Assembly (NCBI RefSeq): GCF_026151205.1 | Contig: NC_087073.1 | Location: 3,212,501-3,276,500 of the forward strand | DNA from: Bolinopsis microptera | Lineage: Eukaryota > Ctenophora > Tentaculata > Lobata > Bolinopsidae | Direction: 5' to 3' | DNA: 64,000 nucleotides | Shown: piece by piece, positions 41,497 to 53,793 of the stretch | How the letters are laid out: each line of letters opens with the position of its first letter | Numbering within the stretch: the first letter of the stretch is position 1 | The notes under the pieces: model-generated | Told to the model about the DNA's origin: nothing | Database searches by the model: none | What the model saw: the letters and a program-made list of their open reading frames with translations, nothing else | Program-made: the position numbers and the translations under genes

Positions 41497-41575
41497 CTCT
41501 ACACTGAGGTCACGTTACTATGACGTCACCTCTACACTGAGGTCACGTGACTATGACGTCACCTCTACACCAGCC
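41497..41575. repeat. 32-bp tandem repeat with CRE-like sites
   Basis: CACCTCTACACTGAGGTCAC repeats twice and partly a third time, each unit holding TATGACGTCACC (TGACGTCA is the CREB/ATF consensus). It lies between two convergent genes, so a regulatory role is doubtful. Confidence 0.7.
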
Positions 41576-41594
41576 GCCAGCAAGTTGAACATCC

Positions 41595-43364
41595 CTAACT
41601 GACTGGTTCATCAGCCACCTGTATTCCACCAGTTTTGTCCAGAAGATCCTCATCACTAGCCTCTGATGAACAAACTTCTAACACCTTGCATTTCTTAGTG
41701 TAGGTACTCTCACAATATGGGACTCTTCCATAGATCGTGAAGTCTGAAGTCTTGTAATTGGCCCTCTGCTTGAGAGAGTCTGGGTGCAGGAGAGGGCTGT
41801 GATAGAACATGAAGAAGGCTGCAGAAAAGAGATAGCAGATGATGCTGAAATAAGCTCCTCGCATCATACGATCGTGAGTAAAGACACCTCGTATCACAGC
41901 AAGCCGAGTCGGAATTGGGCAGGTGGCTTCTTCTTGGGTGCCGTCAAAGATGTTGTTTTTCGAGAACAGAATGATGACTGCAATGAACTCCAACAGGTTA
42001 AATGTGTAGAGAAGGTAGAAGGTCTTGTACCTCTCGTCTCCGGTGTCACGTTCTTTGGATCGAGATCTGATGGCCCGTCTGTACCGTTGAGGGAACTGTA
42101 GCAAGATCAAGAACACCTCACTGAATGAAAAAAAGAAAAAGGAGACGAGCATGTTTATTCGCCTCAATTTTTCAATGATTATCAGTGATTTGTTTGTCTC
42201 TGCTAATCGTTGGTTGATCAGATATATCACAAACATTACCATATGGTGAGCCTCCACGCATAGAGGAGTCACCAAATTCGGAAAGTTTTCTGAGGACGAT
42301 GGTTTCAATGTAATGTTATTCTTCAAACAGTAGACATAGAACATGGCCACGAGAGCTAACCTAGAAATGATGGTGAGGAGGAACCCAAGGTAGAGGAACA
42401 TAAGCTGGAGATTGATAGGGATCACCCCGAACACCCTGACCTCCCTCACTAGATCGTAGCTAGGTCTAGAACAGTACCTTCCGGCCTCTTCGTCAGCACA
42501 CAGAGCTAAAGGTAGAGCAACAACAGTGAAAATGAGGGAGACAAGTCTGATGACATCATTTGGAGTAACACTGTTGTGGCTTATCTCTGTGGTGCAAGTG
42601 ATGCTTCCCACAGTTCCTATTGTCCTTATTAGCCAGCCTTGGTCTTTTGTTAGGGCGCATACTTGGAGGATAAGCTGAGGACAGTTTTCCAACATCACCT
42701 GAAATCAAACAATTGATATGAGGGAGAATGCATCACCAAATAAACTAACTTTATACCCAAAATATTGACAAAAAATTATTATTAATGACGAAGTTGTGCT
42801 TAAAAACAGACTGGCTGCAAACTTTATAATCTAGAAACCTACCTCTAAGCGCCGGACGTAACAATAGTGAGAGTACTTCTGTCCAATATTGGGTATTTCC
42901 TGATTCCTGTGCATCAGCATCTCCATCACATCTATCAAGATCCCCATCTGCAACAAACACAAAATATTGAACATCACGTGCGCGGGAGAATCCCAGCAGT
43001 ACGGTGCGATTGTTCGCAGGAAGGGTCGCCCAGTGATCCTTTTTTTATCCAAACTGAAGATATTTTTAGCAGGGTTTACGAACCGTACTCTTCCAAACCG
43101 GTTGCTCTGGGTGATGTAGTTACCGTATATCAGGGGCACGATCACAAAGAAGAGCATGAGAGCTCCCACATCAGGATCATTCCCCCGGTAGAGTGTGTCT
43201 AGTGCTACGTAGATGTCAGTGAGGATGTCAGCACAGTAGAGGATGCTGCTGGCCACCAGGAACACTTGACGGTGGAGAGGTAGAACAGTGCAGTGGTGAC
43301 CACACACTCCTTTGCTTACTCTCTCTAACATTCCTACTTCAGCTTCCAGCTGGGATACGATCAT
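41595..43364 (-). CDS. XK-related multi-pass membrane protein
   Basis: Two exons (42843-43364, 41595-42698) join phase 0 to 541 residues. About eight to ten hydrophobic helices are visible. After the first helix comes YCADILTDIYVAL, and the junction creates VMLENCPQLILQ. These correspond to the DI-x-TD and E-x-x-PQ-x-x-LQ features of the XK/XKR family. The C-terminal ~60 residues are hydrophilic (SSEASDEDLLDKTGG). XKR proteins scramble phospholipids across the plasma membrane, some after caspase cleavage of the tail; which subgroup this is cannot be said. The ATG at 43364 is the first in frame. It is convergent with the gene ending at 41036. Confidence 0.7.
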
Positions 43365-44472
43365 ATTAATGTTCTAGATTGTCGCGAAATTACATTTTGT
43401 GTTGAAATTATACAGAAAAACTGTGCGTTAAACTTTAAAGCACCAAAAAAGGTTCAAGTATTGAGTATTCGCCACTTGGTATTGCAATCATTCCAACTGA
43501 AAAGTGACAGCACCGTTTGGTGGAACTAATGGCACAAAAACTGTAACAGAACACTGAGAACCTACACGGATCAATACGAATAGTAATACAAAATGAGCTC
43601 CTTTCAAGTGTCAACTCTATGTGTTAAGTGTTATAAATGTACAATAAAATGAGGAAAAGGCTAAGAGTACGGGAAGAGCATTGCTGAATATGCAGCATGT
43701 ACACCAAGGAGTACAGCTCTTACTAGTTGGAGAGCAGAGGCTGTATTATAATTGCAGTGTGTACAGACACTTGCCTTACGACTCCTAGTACTAGCTCTGA
43801 CTAACTAACAATGCCGTCCACACTCCACAACAACAGTCTTCAAAGTAGTTTGACATCACGATCTCAATATGAATTTAGTTGACGTAAATGTAGTTATACA
43901 GTCAGTATGAAACTGAATACAATACCACTATCTTACAAAATACAACAATCTGAACAGCTTCGTAATGGAACCAGCTGCAGAATTGTGGGTTAAGCTGTAG
44001 CGGCTCCCGCCCAACTGCTCCGCCATTATTTAATCATACCGAATATGGGTATAATGAGCTCATTAAGTAATAAAATGTTTCTATTGCCATTGCGAAATCT
44101 AACTGAACGACATGGAACGTCAGTTTAGAACGTATAACCGATCAAATACGTACATACAATTATATACATAGAATACGGTACTTAATACGTACATCCAAGT
44201 GAAATTCCAACCTAATGTGCAAATTGAAAGTGCTGGTGATTATTTAATTGCCCGTGGTTCTACTACGGACAATAGCATAGCTACACAGTACACATATTTG
44301 TCTTTCTTATTTGAAATTAATCGAGAAATGTTACTTACAATGCACTGCTAAATCATTGATTTTAGTTGTACTTACTATATAGTAATAGAGTAGCGGATTT
44401 GCGATGCAAAAGAGATGGTACAGTTTAAAAAGTGTTCCGTCATAGTTATTAACAGAGCGTTTCATCAGGTCG
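43365..44472. other. Divergent promoter region
   Basis: It separates the minus-strand XK-related gene and the plus-strand gene at 44473. I see no coding exon. An acceptor-like TTATTAACAG at 44445-44454 leaves open an extra 5' exon for the plus-strand gene. Confidence 0.4.
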
Positions 44473-45330
44473 ATGGCAAAAATAGCAGAAAATGAGGTAG
44501 GAGACCTGAACGGATGCCGATACCTGCGGATGAGATACACGGAACAAAGTCAGGAGCTCAGTTTCCTGGCAAAGTGCGAGAAGGGCATCAGGAACACTCT
44601 CCGGAGGGGTTCTGTGTTTGCAAGGAGGATGAGCACTGCTGCTACCAGCGGCTTTCCCATGAAGATTACTATTAGGAAGGTGGAAAGAGCTGCTGATTTT
44701 AGGTGGGTATGCGTGTGATTGGGGGGGGGGGGGGGGTGATCAGCATTTTATCAAATTACTTTTTATTTACTTCAATAACTCTAAGGGATCGTTTGAACAA
44801 TTATTAACCCTCTCGTAAGCCACCTTAACTTTAAGCAATAATCTTAAAATGATCGAACTTTTATCAGCAGCTTATCACACACACCCATTAATACCAGCCA
44901 CCCCAGCCACTAAACCCCTCCCTTAGTGAGAGTTTCAGCAGCAGCGAGGACACGGACTACGACGAGATCAGCAGCTCGGACAGCAACTCATCCAGTAGCT
45001 CCAGTAGCCAGGAGAGTGTTGGGCACGGCAGGAGGGTGCCCAGGATGGATAGACTCGTCTCCATCCTCCCTGCTCGGGTTATCCAGAGACTGAGGTCTCA
45101 GAAGTGGAGAAACTGGATAATTAAGGTTTTGTTAAGTAGCAAGAAGTTATTTGTACTTTGTTTTATTACACGGTTGATACGCATAAAATAACAATTAAGG
45201 TTGTCCAGCTATACCTTTTATTCACTGATTTAATGATCAATTCTCTAACAGCATTAACAAAACTCCTCCTCAGATAAACGAGGCAGAACGAGAAATGGAC
45301 ATACCCGAAGCACCCGCAGACTCACAGTGA
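44473..45330 (+). CDS. Small Ser-rich basic/acidic protein, unrecognised
   Basis: Exons 44473-44702, 44927-45125 and 45274-45330 total 486 bp, 161 residues. The first exon is basic (GIRNTLRRGSVFARRMST). The second holds a long serine/acidic run (SEDTDYDEISSSDSNSSSSS) and a basic helix (RVIQRLRSQKWRNWIIK). The last encodes 18 residues ending APADSQ. No signal peptide, membrane segment or known domain is seen. A 5' exon joining at 44455 is possible. The stop codon lies in the first unit of a 20-bp satellite that extends 1.2 kb, so the 3' UTR is probably made of that repeat. Function unknown; the composition suggests a disordered regulatory or nucleic-acid-binding protein. Confidence 0.55.
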
Positions 45331-46540
45331 TACCCGCAGACTCACAGTGATACCCGCAGACTCACAGTGATACCCGCAGACTCACAGTGATACCCGCAGA
45401 CTCACAGTGATACCCGCAGACTCACAGTGATACCTACAGACTCACAGTGATACCTGCAGACTCACAGTGATACCCGCAGACTCACAGTGATACCCGCAGA
45501 CTCACAGTGATACCTACAGACTCACAGTGATACCCGCAGACTCACAGTGATACCCGCAGACTCACAGTGATACCCGCAGAGTCACAGTGATACCTACAGA
45601 CTCACAGTGATACCTGCAGACTCACAGTGATACCTGCAGACTCACAGTGATACCTACAGACTCACAGTGATACCTGCAGACTCACAGTGATACCTGCAGA
45701 CTCACAGTGATACCCGCAGACTCACAGTGATACCCGCAGACTCACAGTGATACCCGCAGACTCACAGTGATACCCACAGACTCACAGTGATACCCGCAGA
45801 CTCACAGTGATACCCGCAGACTCACAGTGATACCTACAGACTCACAGTGATACCTACAGACTCACAGTGATACCCGCAGACTCACAGTGATACCCGCAGA
45901 CTCACAGTGATACCCACAGACTCACAGTGATACCTGCAGACTCACAGTGATACCTACAGACTCACAGTGATACCTACAGACTCACAGTGATACCTACAGA
46001 CTCACAGTGATACCAACAGACTCACAGTGATACCTACAGACTCACAGTGATACCTGCAGACTCACAGTCACAGTGATACCCGCAGACTCACAGTGATACC
46101 TGCAGACTCACAGTCACAGTGATACCCGCAGACTCACAGTGATACCTACAGACTCACAGTGATACCCGCAGACTCACAGTGATACCCGCAGACTCACAGT
46201 GATACCTGCAGACTCACAGTGATACCTACAGACTCACAGTGATACCCGCAGACTCACAGTGATACCTACAGACTCACAGTGATACCCGCAGACTCACAGT
46301 GATACCCGCAGACTCACAGTGATACCCACAGACTCACAGTGATACCTGCAGACTCACAGTGATACCTACAGACTCACAGTGATACCTACAGACTCACAGT
46401 GATACCTACAGACTCACAGTGATACCTACAGACTCACAGTGATACCTACAGACTCACAGTGATACCTGCAGACTCACAGTCACAGTGATACCCGCAGACT
46501 CACAGTGATACCTGCAGACTCACAGTCACAGTGATACCAA
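45313..46540 (+). repeat. 20-bp satellite containing a gene's last codons and stop
   Basis: About 61 units of CCCGCAGACTCACAGTGATA with variants CCTACA, CCTGCA, CCCACA at one end. The first unit encodes ADSQ-stop of the preceding gene. Four units have an extra CACAGT, and these recur in a block duplicated about 410 bp apart (46055-46125 and 46465-46535), showing higher-order copying. Confidence 0.97.
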
Positions 46541-47153
46541 TGGGTCTCAACCACTCAATGTGTCTAGAGCTCCGGGAGCTCTTGATAGTTTCATAGTGCC
46601 TCTCAACCAATGCGACTGAAGACAATCAACCGAGATAAGTTTAGAGCGCTAAAAGGCTCAAAGGATGAAAGAAGCCATTCAGGGAAGAACAAGGTTTCAT
46701 TATGCGAAAAGAATAAAGACTGATGACTCGGACTTGTAAATTGAGCTCCAGCCTTTTTTTGTGATTCGTCATTTGAAGACTTCTGGTTCTTACTGAATTA
46801 TGAATGCCATTTTTATACGAATGTCAACTTTTCGTTTAAGAGTTGAATAAAAGTAAAACAACTTATATTTAGAAATTCAGACATGATATTGATAAAATAT
46901 AATGATGATATTCTCTTCTCAAATAAGATATGCGAGCTCACTTCTATAAAAAGCGTCAAAACTTATGAAATTAAATAAACAAATAAAATTGTCCGTCAGA
47001 TAAACGTTTGTACAAACAACCGAGGTGCATGCCTATTGCAATTCTGCTGCCCATATCTTCTCATTCCCAAAACCACAAATATCATATTTCACTCTGCAAT
47101 AAAATCAAACGTAGTCAACAGTTCCTGTCATTGACCTTTGTCAATGACTGAGC
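46541..47153. other. Intergenic, no gene seen
   Basis: A short plus-strand frame starting near 46610 (MRLKTINRDKFRALKGS) has a donor-like end but no partner exon that I could find. Confidence 0.4.
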
Positions 47154-50100
47154 TCACCTTTTCCCGTCCCCCGATGATCTCGGACCACTTCTACTCCTTC
47201 CCCCACTCCTCTTCCCACTACTACCACTACCCTGACCCAATCCCTTTTTAAAGTTACTCTGAGCCTCCAGCACTCGAGTCAGTTGTCGGACACTTTCCTG
47301 GAGTTTGCTGATTTCCTCCCGCTGAGTGACCACCTGTTCTGCTACAAGGGACTTCATCTCGTGGATAACTTCCTCTTTCCATCCGTCCAGATCAGATTGT
47401 ACCGTCTTTACTAACTCGAACGTCTGACATGAAGTCTAATTACACATTAATCATGTGACATGTTCATGTCACGTGTCGTATTAACATCATTATATAAGAT
47501 TCATACCAAGAAAATAAAGTAAAGCTTTAAAAGTGTTTGTAGGTGCTGCCTATGTTAAAACCTAAAAGACTAAATATGCTGTCTCAAGTTCGTAATAAGA
47601 TAAGTGGTAATAAGTACCTGTTCTGTGAATTTTTTGACCTCCCCTTCCTCGTCCTCATCTTCATCATCATCGTAGTAAGCTTCTAGTGGGGCACACTTCT
47701 CTTTCAAATACCTGAGTGAGATAACTTTAATAATATGAACTGAAAGATTCGGATAACACAAATAATTAGTGGTGATCGCGATGATAAAGTGCAAGTTTAT
47801 GATCTCTACCAAGTCTCTAAAAGTCTGCAACAGTCTGCAACATTCTTTTTAATGCCAAGTCCCTGGTCACATAACCAAACATCGTATGTTCAAAAAACAT
47901 AGTTTTGAGATAATCGAACGTTTCGCAAATATTCGCTGCACTTGAGCTGCAGAGTTTTGCCGCACTGATAGTTAAATGTTGCCTCCAGTTGAGAAGGATA
48001 TGATCATTCCTTTTCTCTATTTGTGACAGGGAAAATTAATCGTACGTGGTGACCGTGACCACGGTTAAACTGTTAAAGTAATGAAAGGTTCCTTTGTGCT
48101 AAAATCCGTTGTTAAATTAATTATAAAGAATTATTCAAAAAGCAAATTAACATCCTGTTTTCGCTCTTTTGAGTGGATCGATCATATAATTGATGTTTTG
48201 GGACAAAGTGAGAGTCTCCACTCAGTTTTTCAAACAAATAGTTGGAAAAACTGAGTGGAGACTTTCTCTTTGTCGACCCTATGGAGCGGAAACAGCGAAG
48301 ATATCTGGTTTGAGATTAATCTCAAGCAGATCTGTGCTATTATAAGTGAAATATAATTATTCTGGGCGGATAGTTCAAGGCCAGCAAAAGTAGAAGTGGC
48401 ACTGGACAGGAGACCCGGATATCTGCCGTAAAGCTCTTTGAGAAGGTTCCCCTAGAAATGGAGTGTGGCTCCACAGTCAGAGTGAACATTTTCGGTGGTA
48501 AGAACTGCAATTGGTATAAAGGTCAGTGGAGTAGCATACAGCACAAAAGATATCCTAAAGATGAAAGTCAACATTGGATTGGAAGATTTGGCAGCAAATG
48601 CCCCCGAAGAAAGATCTGAAAAATGCAATCGACAAACTGGAGTACATGGACTAAAAAGGGAAAGAGGAGGCGCTTCGGAAATTATAGGACTTGAAAAATA
48701 TCAGAACTTAGATGTTGGCCTAAAACTCGGACTAACTAAACGTGTAGACGATAAAATATCGTGCTTTTAAATATCGTATTTTGTCATATTTTTATTATAA
48801 GATTATCCGCATTAAAAATTATCATTCAGCCTATATTACTTGTTAACGAATGTGACAAATTATGCAAAAATGTCCCAACAATTTCATCCATTTTTAACTG
48901 AGGTGAGGTCCCTAAAATGCAAAAATCTAAATTTTGAAAAAAGGACATACCATGATTGTGACCAGCGAAATGAGTACATGTGATCACCTGAGAAACTTGC
49001 GTTTCCTGTTGTCTGGTAAGCTACTCTCGATGTTGCAGATGATAGTGGCTCTCTCCAGTAAAGCCACCTCCGCTGCGTTATCAAACACTCGTTGGAACGT
49101 GTCAGACATCAGAGCTGGAAATTAGGGACGTTTTTTATCCTTTTATTTTAAATTCTTGATTTCTTGATTTTTGCCTTCTATTCGCACAGCTGTGGAGCAG
49201 GGGGCCAAAAGTAGATATTGTGACTTACAGTGTGTACCGTGACTTACAGTGTGTACTGTGACTTACCGATAAACAAGTTCAGTATAATGATTGCTCCCAC
49301 TAGCAACCAATAACAAACAAGAAAGTCAGTCCAGCTGACTTCTGGCTTAACTATTACTGTAGTTTCACCAACGGGTATGTCGAATTTTAAATTCGTCATT
49401 TCTTCGTAACCGTAGTCGTCCACTAGCAACATCCTGAAGGAGATTAGGTTTACTAGGTGATACAAGGTGTTACTATGTGTTACCAGGTGTTACCAGGTGA
49501 TACTTTTCAGTAAGTCACCACAATATTTCCAAGGAAATATTAAATTTGTAAAACGACTGGCGGAGTAGAATTGGCTGGGAACCTACAGTAGTATTAGTAA
49601 TACGGAGCAAGCTGATTACTGCTACTTTTTTGGCGCTCGCTTGAAAAATTTTGGATCATCCCCCCCCCCCCTCCGTAATCAACCGTAATCAAGACCGAAC
49701 CCCCCCCCCCCCCCTATATTACGTAACCAAGGTTTGACCCCCCCTCCCCCCCCCCCCCCCCCCGTAATCAACCGTAAGCATTTGAAAACCCCCCCCCTCG
49801 GCTGATTACGGAATATGTGAACGACCCCTTATCCATTCTAATTTATATTGAGAAACTTCTTAATTTGAGTCTTTGGTTGAAGAATAAATGTCTAGTGTCT
49901 ATAAGTGGTTGAATTGAGAGCGTTATACAGATAGGTATAAGAAGGTTGTGTTTTGCTTAGAATAAAGAATGAAAGCACGGCTTGGGAGAAGCTGTTTCAC
50001 ATGACTGTTCTGAACTGTGTTATATATTATATATTAATTATAATATTACATTATTTTAAGAGGTGCACGGAGGACAAAAATTGATCAAGTTTCGGCACTC

Positions 50101-53100
50101 ATTTTACTCATTTCAATCTCTGCATCGAACCAGAAATCGAGATAAGTAATCTAGGGAAAGCATTTATATTCTATACTCTTGTGGGCAACCCAAGTCCAGT
50201 CTATTGAATATGGACTAGGATTAAGTAAGCAAAGGTTTTAAGGGCCGGGCATACACCAAAACAATGGTTAGTGCCGTCCAACCCAAATGACCTCATAGGC
50301 AGTTCAGTGACTATCTAGCGCACCGTTTCCACATCAAAAAACATTATTTTGAGAATACCCATTTTTGTAATCGAGCATTTCCTGGTTAAGAGTGGAATTT
50401 TCGGAAAAACACAATTTGTTTCATGGAGAAGCTATAAGTTAATCATTTCTTGCGGTATCGGATTAAAATTTTGCTCGCCGTTTATTCACATCTATTTCAA
50501 GGTGTGTGTAAAATCTTGATATCGTATCTAAAAAGGCTGGTGTGTTATAAATTTTTAAAGTCAAAAAGCTAAAATTGTCCTTTTCAGGCTTATTTTAACA
50601 AAAAGTCAGTCAGGGAAGAACGGATTGATTTGATACTTGACATTAAATTGTTCTTTGAATTCTGGCGCAGTTTTTGGTGCCCTCAAAAATGTTTTTACTC
50701 ATTTATCTTCAGATCTATTGGACCTCAAAGCCAAACAACAAATTTAGGCACATTTTTCGTTTTTAATATTTACTGATTTTTCTAAAATTTTGATAGGAAT
50801 GTGCTAGTGACTTTGTGAAGGGCGCAAAATAACCGCAACTAGCACATTTATATATATGAGTTATGAACAACAAAACACCCTAAAATGCTTCCCTTTGAAG
50901 TTATGGGAGAAAATTTGATTTTTTATCTGCAAAGCCAAAAAAATCACATTTTCTCCCATAACTTCAAAGAGAAGCTCGCAAGCACGCACGCTCGCACGCT
51001 CGTACGCTCGCAAAGCTACCATATCAAAAAAAACCTGGGACTTGACTAATGAGTTGAAGGAAAATGGCGTAGCTCATTTAGAGATCAAAAATGAGACCCT
51101 TAACATCGATATTGCTATCAGTTTCATACACAAATCTTTAGAGGAGACATTAAATGATCTGCCCGGCTTGCAAGAGGTAATGAATAACAGAAACAAATGA
51201 AACTGGTCTAAAACGAGAGGTATCCTGATGAGTAACAAAGCGTTTAAACAAAGAACAGTAGCAATTCTTATAGCTGGATCAGTTTTCGTTATCTTAGCTT
51301 TGATTGATTTTATATTTAAATTGAAGGAGAAGTCGAAAATTATGGTAAGATTGGTGAGATGTATTTTTCCTGTCATGAACATGATAATGGGAATGTTTAT
51401 TCTGAGCGAGGAAATCGCTGCAAATCTAATACTAAGAGGTGTTGTGTCTGGTTTTTATGATCTTTTTCTTGCTTTTTACAGCTTTTCAGGTCGTTTGCAC
51501 CAGACAACGATGACTTTCCTGAAGTTTTATCAAGAAACAGTTTACTCATTTCAATGCTTCATACTATACAAGCCATTCGTTTTCAGGGAACACAAAAAAA
51601 GGATTGAAAAAATCTTATGTTTTGCTGTTTTCGTTCAGCTGGTTATGATTTATGTACCCTTAACAATTTGGCAGTTTTAAGCAGTTTACCTTAAGGCAGG
51701 TGGGCGCTGTGATGACTTCGGATGGCACCTCAACATTATGTCCGTGATAGAAACAACACTGCTCCTTCTGGGCTATGCCGGGTCAGCAATACTCTGCATC
51801 ATCTACATAGTGGGCTACTACCACAACTCTACAAAAGACGTGGGCAGCAACCAGAGAAGGAATCTCAAGCAGTGTCTTCTAACGAGTTCGGTGGAGATAA
51901 GCTTTGACTTGGGGATACTTTGCTACCTTTTCTGGAATAGAATCCAGGATAAGGGTGCACTAATGTTCGGTGCCTTACTTAATGGAGTTACTTCTGATTG
52001 CGAAATTAGCGCTACCTTAATCTTGGGAGGTATTTATAAACTTCCTACCAGTGCACTGAAGATTCTCTCCATACAGATGTTTCTGCAAACCATTGTTAGA
52101 GTCGCACTGCCAATTCAAAATCGATACACGCGTAGAAAGGTTAGGTTACAGATATGACAATAATACCAGGATACTGAACAACAGATGCCAAACTTTCGTA
52201 ACTCTGATGCCCAACTTCGACCCCGGTCACCGACCCCGAACTTATAAGCGCCCCGAACTTGAACATTTGTTATATGTTCCATAGTTATAATTTTTTCGTT
52301 TTGTTGTTCACTGCTGAGCTTTTTATTGCAATTGTTTAATAATAATAGTTTTTCATTTCAAGATGTAATTGTAATATTGCTTTTTCGCTTCAATAAATTT
52401 CTATTTTTATTTAAAATTTTAAAAGGAAATGCCTACGGTTGATGGAAATCTAGCGTCCGCTAACCGGCGCAATTCTTGTTCGTTTTGTTGTTCACTCCTG
52501 AGCTTTTTATTGCAATTGTTTAATAATAATAATTTTTCATTTCAAGATGTAATATTGCTTTTTCTCTTCAATAAATTTCAAGTAGAATCTGTTATTCTTT
52601 GAATAATTCACAATTCGAATTACTTATAGCACGTTACATAACGTGTTCATCCATAAATTAAAACGAATTATGGGCAGTTTCTAAGAAGCCGGACCACTGA
52701 GGTTAGACTTTAGGGTAGATTTTAAGGTAGATTTTAGGTTAGATTTTATGGTAGACTTTAGGGTGGACTTTAGAACAGAGTTGAATATGCCTCTTCAGAA
52801 AAGCTGAATGATCATTAGTATAATACAATATTATTTGTAGATAATATTGGTCTATCATTTGGTCGATAAGAGAAAAAATGACCTAAATTTACCTCGGTTG
52901 CTAGAGGACTGATTGCGGTTGCTATGGTGGTCATGGTAACGTAAAAACTTGAGAAGTCACCATTAAACCTTAGAACTACCAATAAAGTTTTACAGAATGA
53001 AGATCAGACAAATATTAATAAAAGGGATTAAAAGTTATCCAAAAAAGAACATCCTTGCAAGATTTTTGAAACACCCTGCATATATTATTTATGTACTATT

Positions 53101-53761
53101 AGATGGATAAAAACACCACATCACACCAACTGTGGTGTGGTGTGGTGTGGTGTGGTGTGGTGTGGTGTGGTGTGGTGTGGTGTGGTGTGGTGTGGTGTGG
53201 TGTGGTGTGGTGTGGTGTGGTGTGGTGTGGTGTGGTGTGGTGTGGTGTGATGTGGTGTGGTGTGGCGTGGCGTGGTGTGGTGTGGTGTGGTGTGGTGTGG
53301 TGTGGTGTGGTGTGGTGTGGTGTGGTGTGGTGTGGTGTGGTGTGGTGTGGTGTGGTGTGGTGTGGTGTGGTGTGGTGTGGTGTGGTGTGGTGTGGTGTGG
53401 TGTGGTGTGGTGTGGTGTGGCCGTGCTAGGATTATCAATACTTACTACTTTACTAGTTAACAATATAGAACAATGTTACATTTCATAAACGAACCTGAAA
53501 ACGGTGAAGATGGTTTCTCTGACGCCGCCAAAACTCTCCCCGTCTTTGTGAGAGTAAAACTGATAAAACACGGCGACTGTAGGCACGAAGAAGACAACAA
53601 ACACAAAACAGATCTTGATTATGTCGTGTATCGTGTTTACTAGGATCACAACAAATGGACCCAGAAAAGAGTACACTCTCACGTACCTGCACATTTTATT
53701 TATTATTATTGCTGCTTAAGTTATTGCTATTCTAACGTATATATACAATACGTACGTTTAG

Positions 53762-53793
<32 letters not shown>

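Noticed and set aside
48370-48770. Possible processed pseudogene or gene (open frame from 48495)
   Set aside because: Low-complexity charged frame with no family match in any frame; it lies in a TRP intron and the start is GTG-like. Left unassigned.
53089-53488. Several 60-124-codon open frames on both strands
   Set aside because: All are readings of the (TGTGG)n repeat, which lacks stops in most frames.
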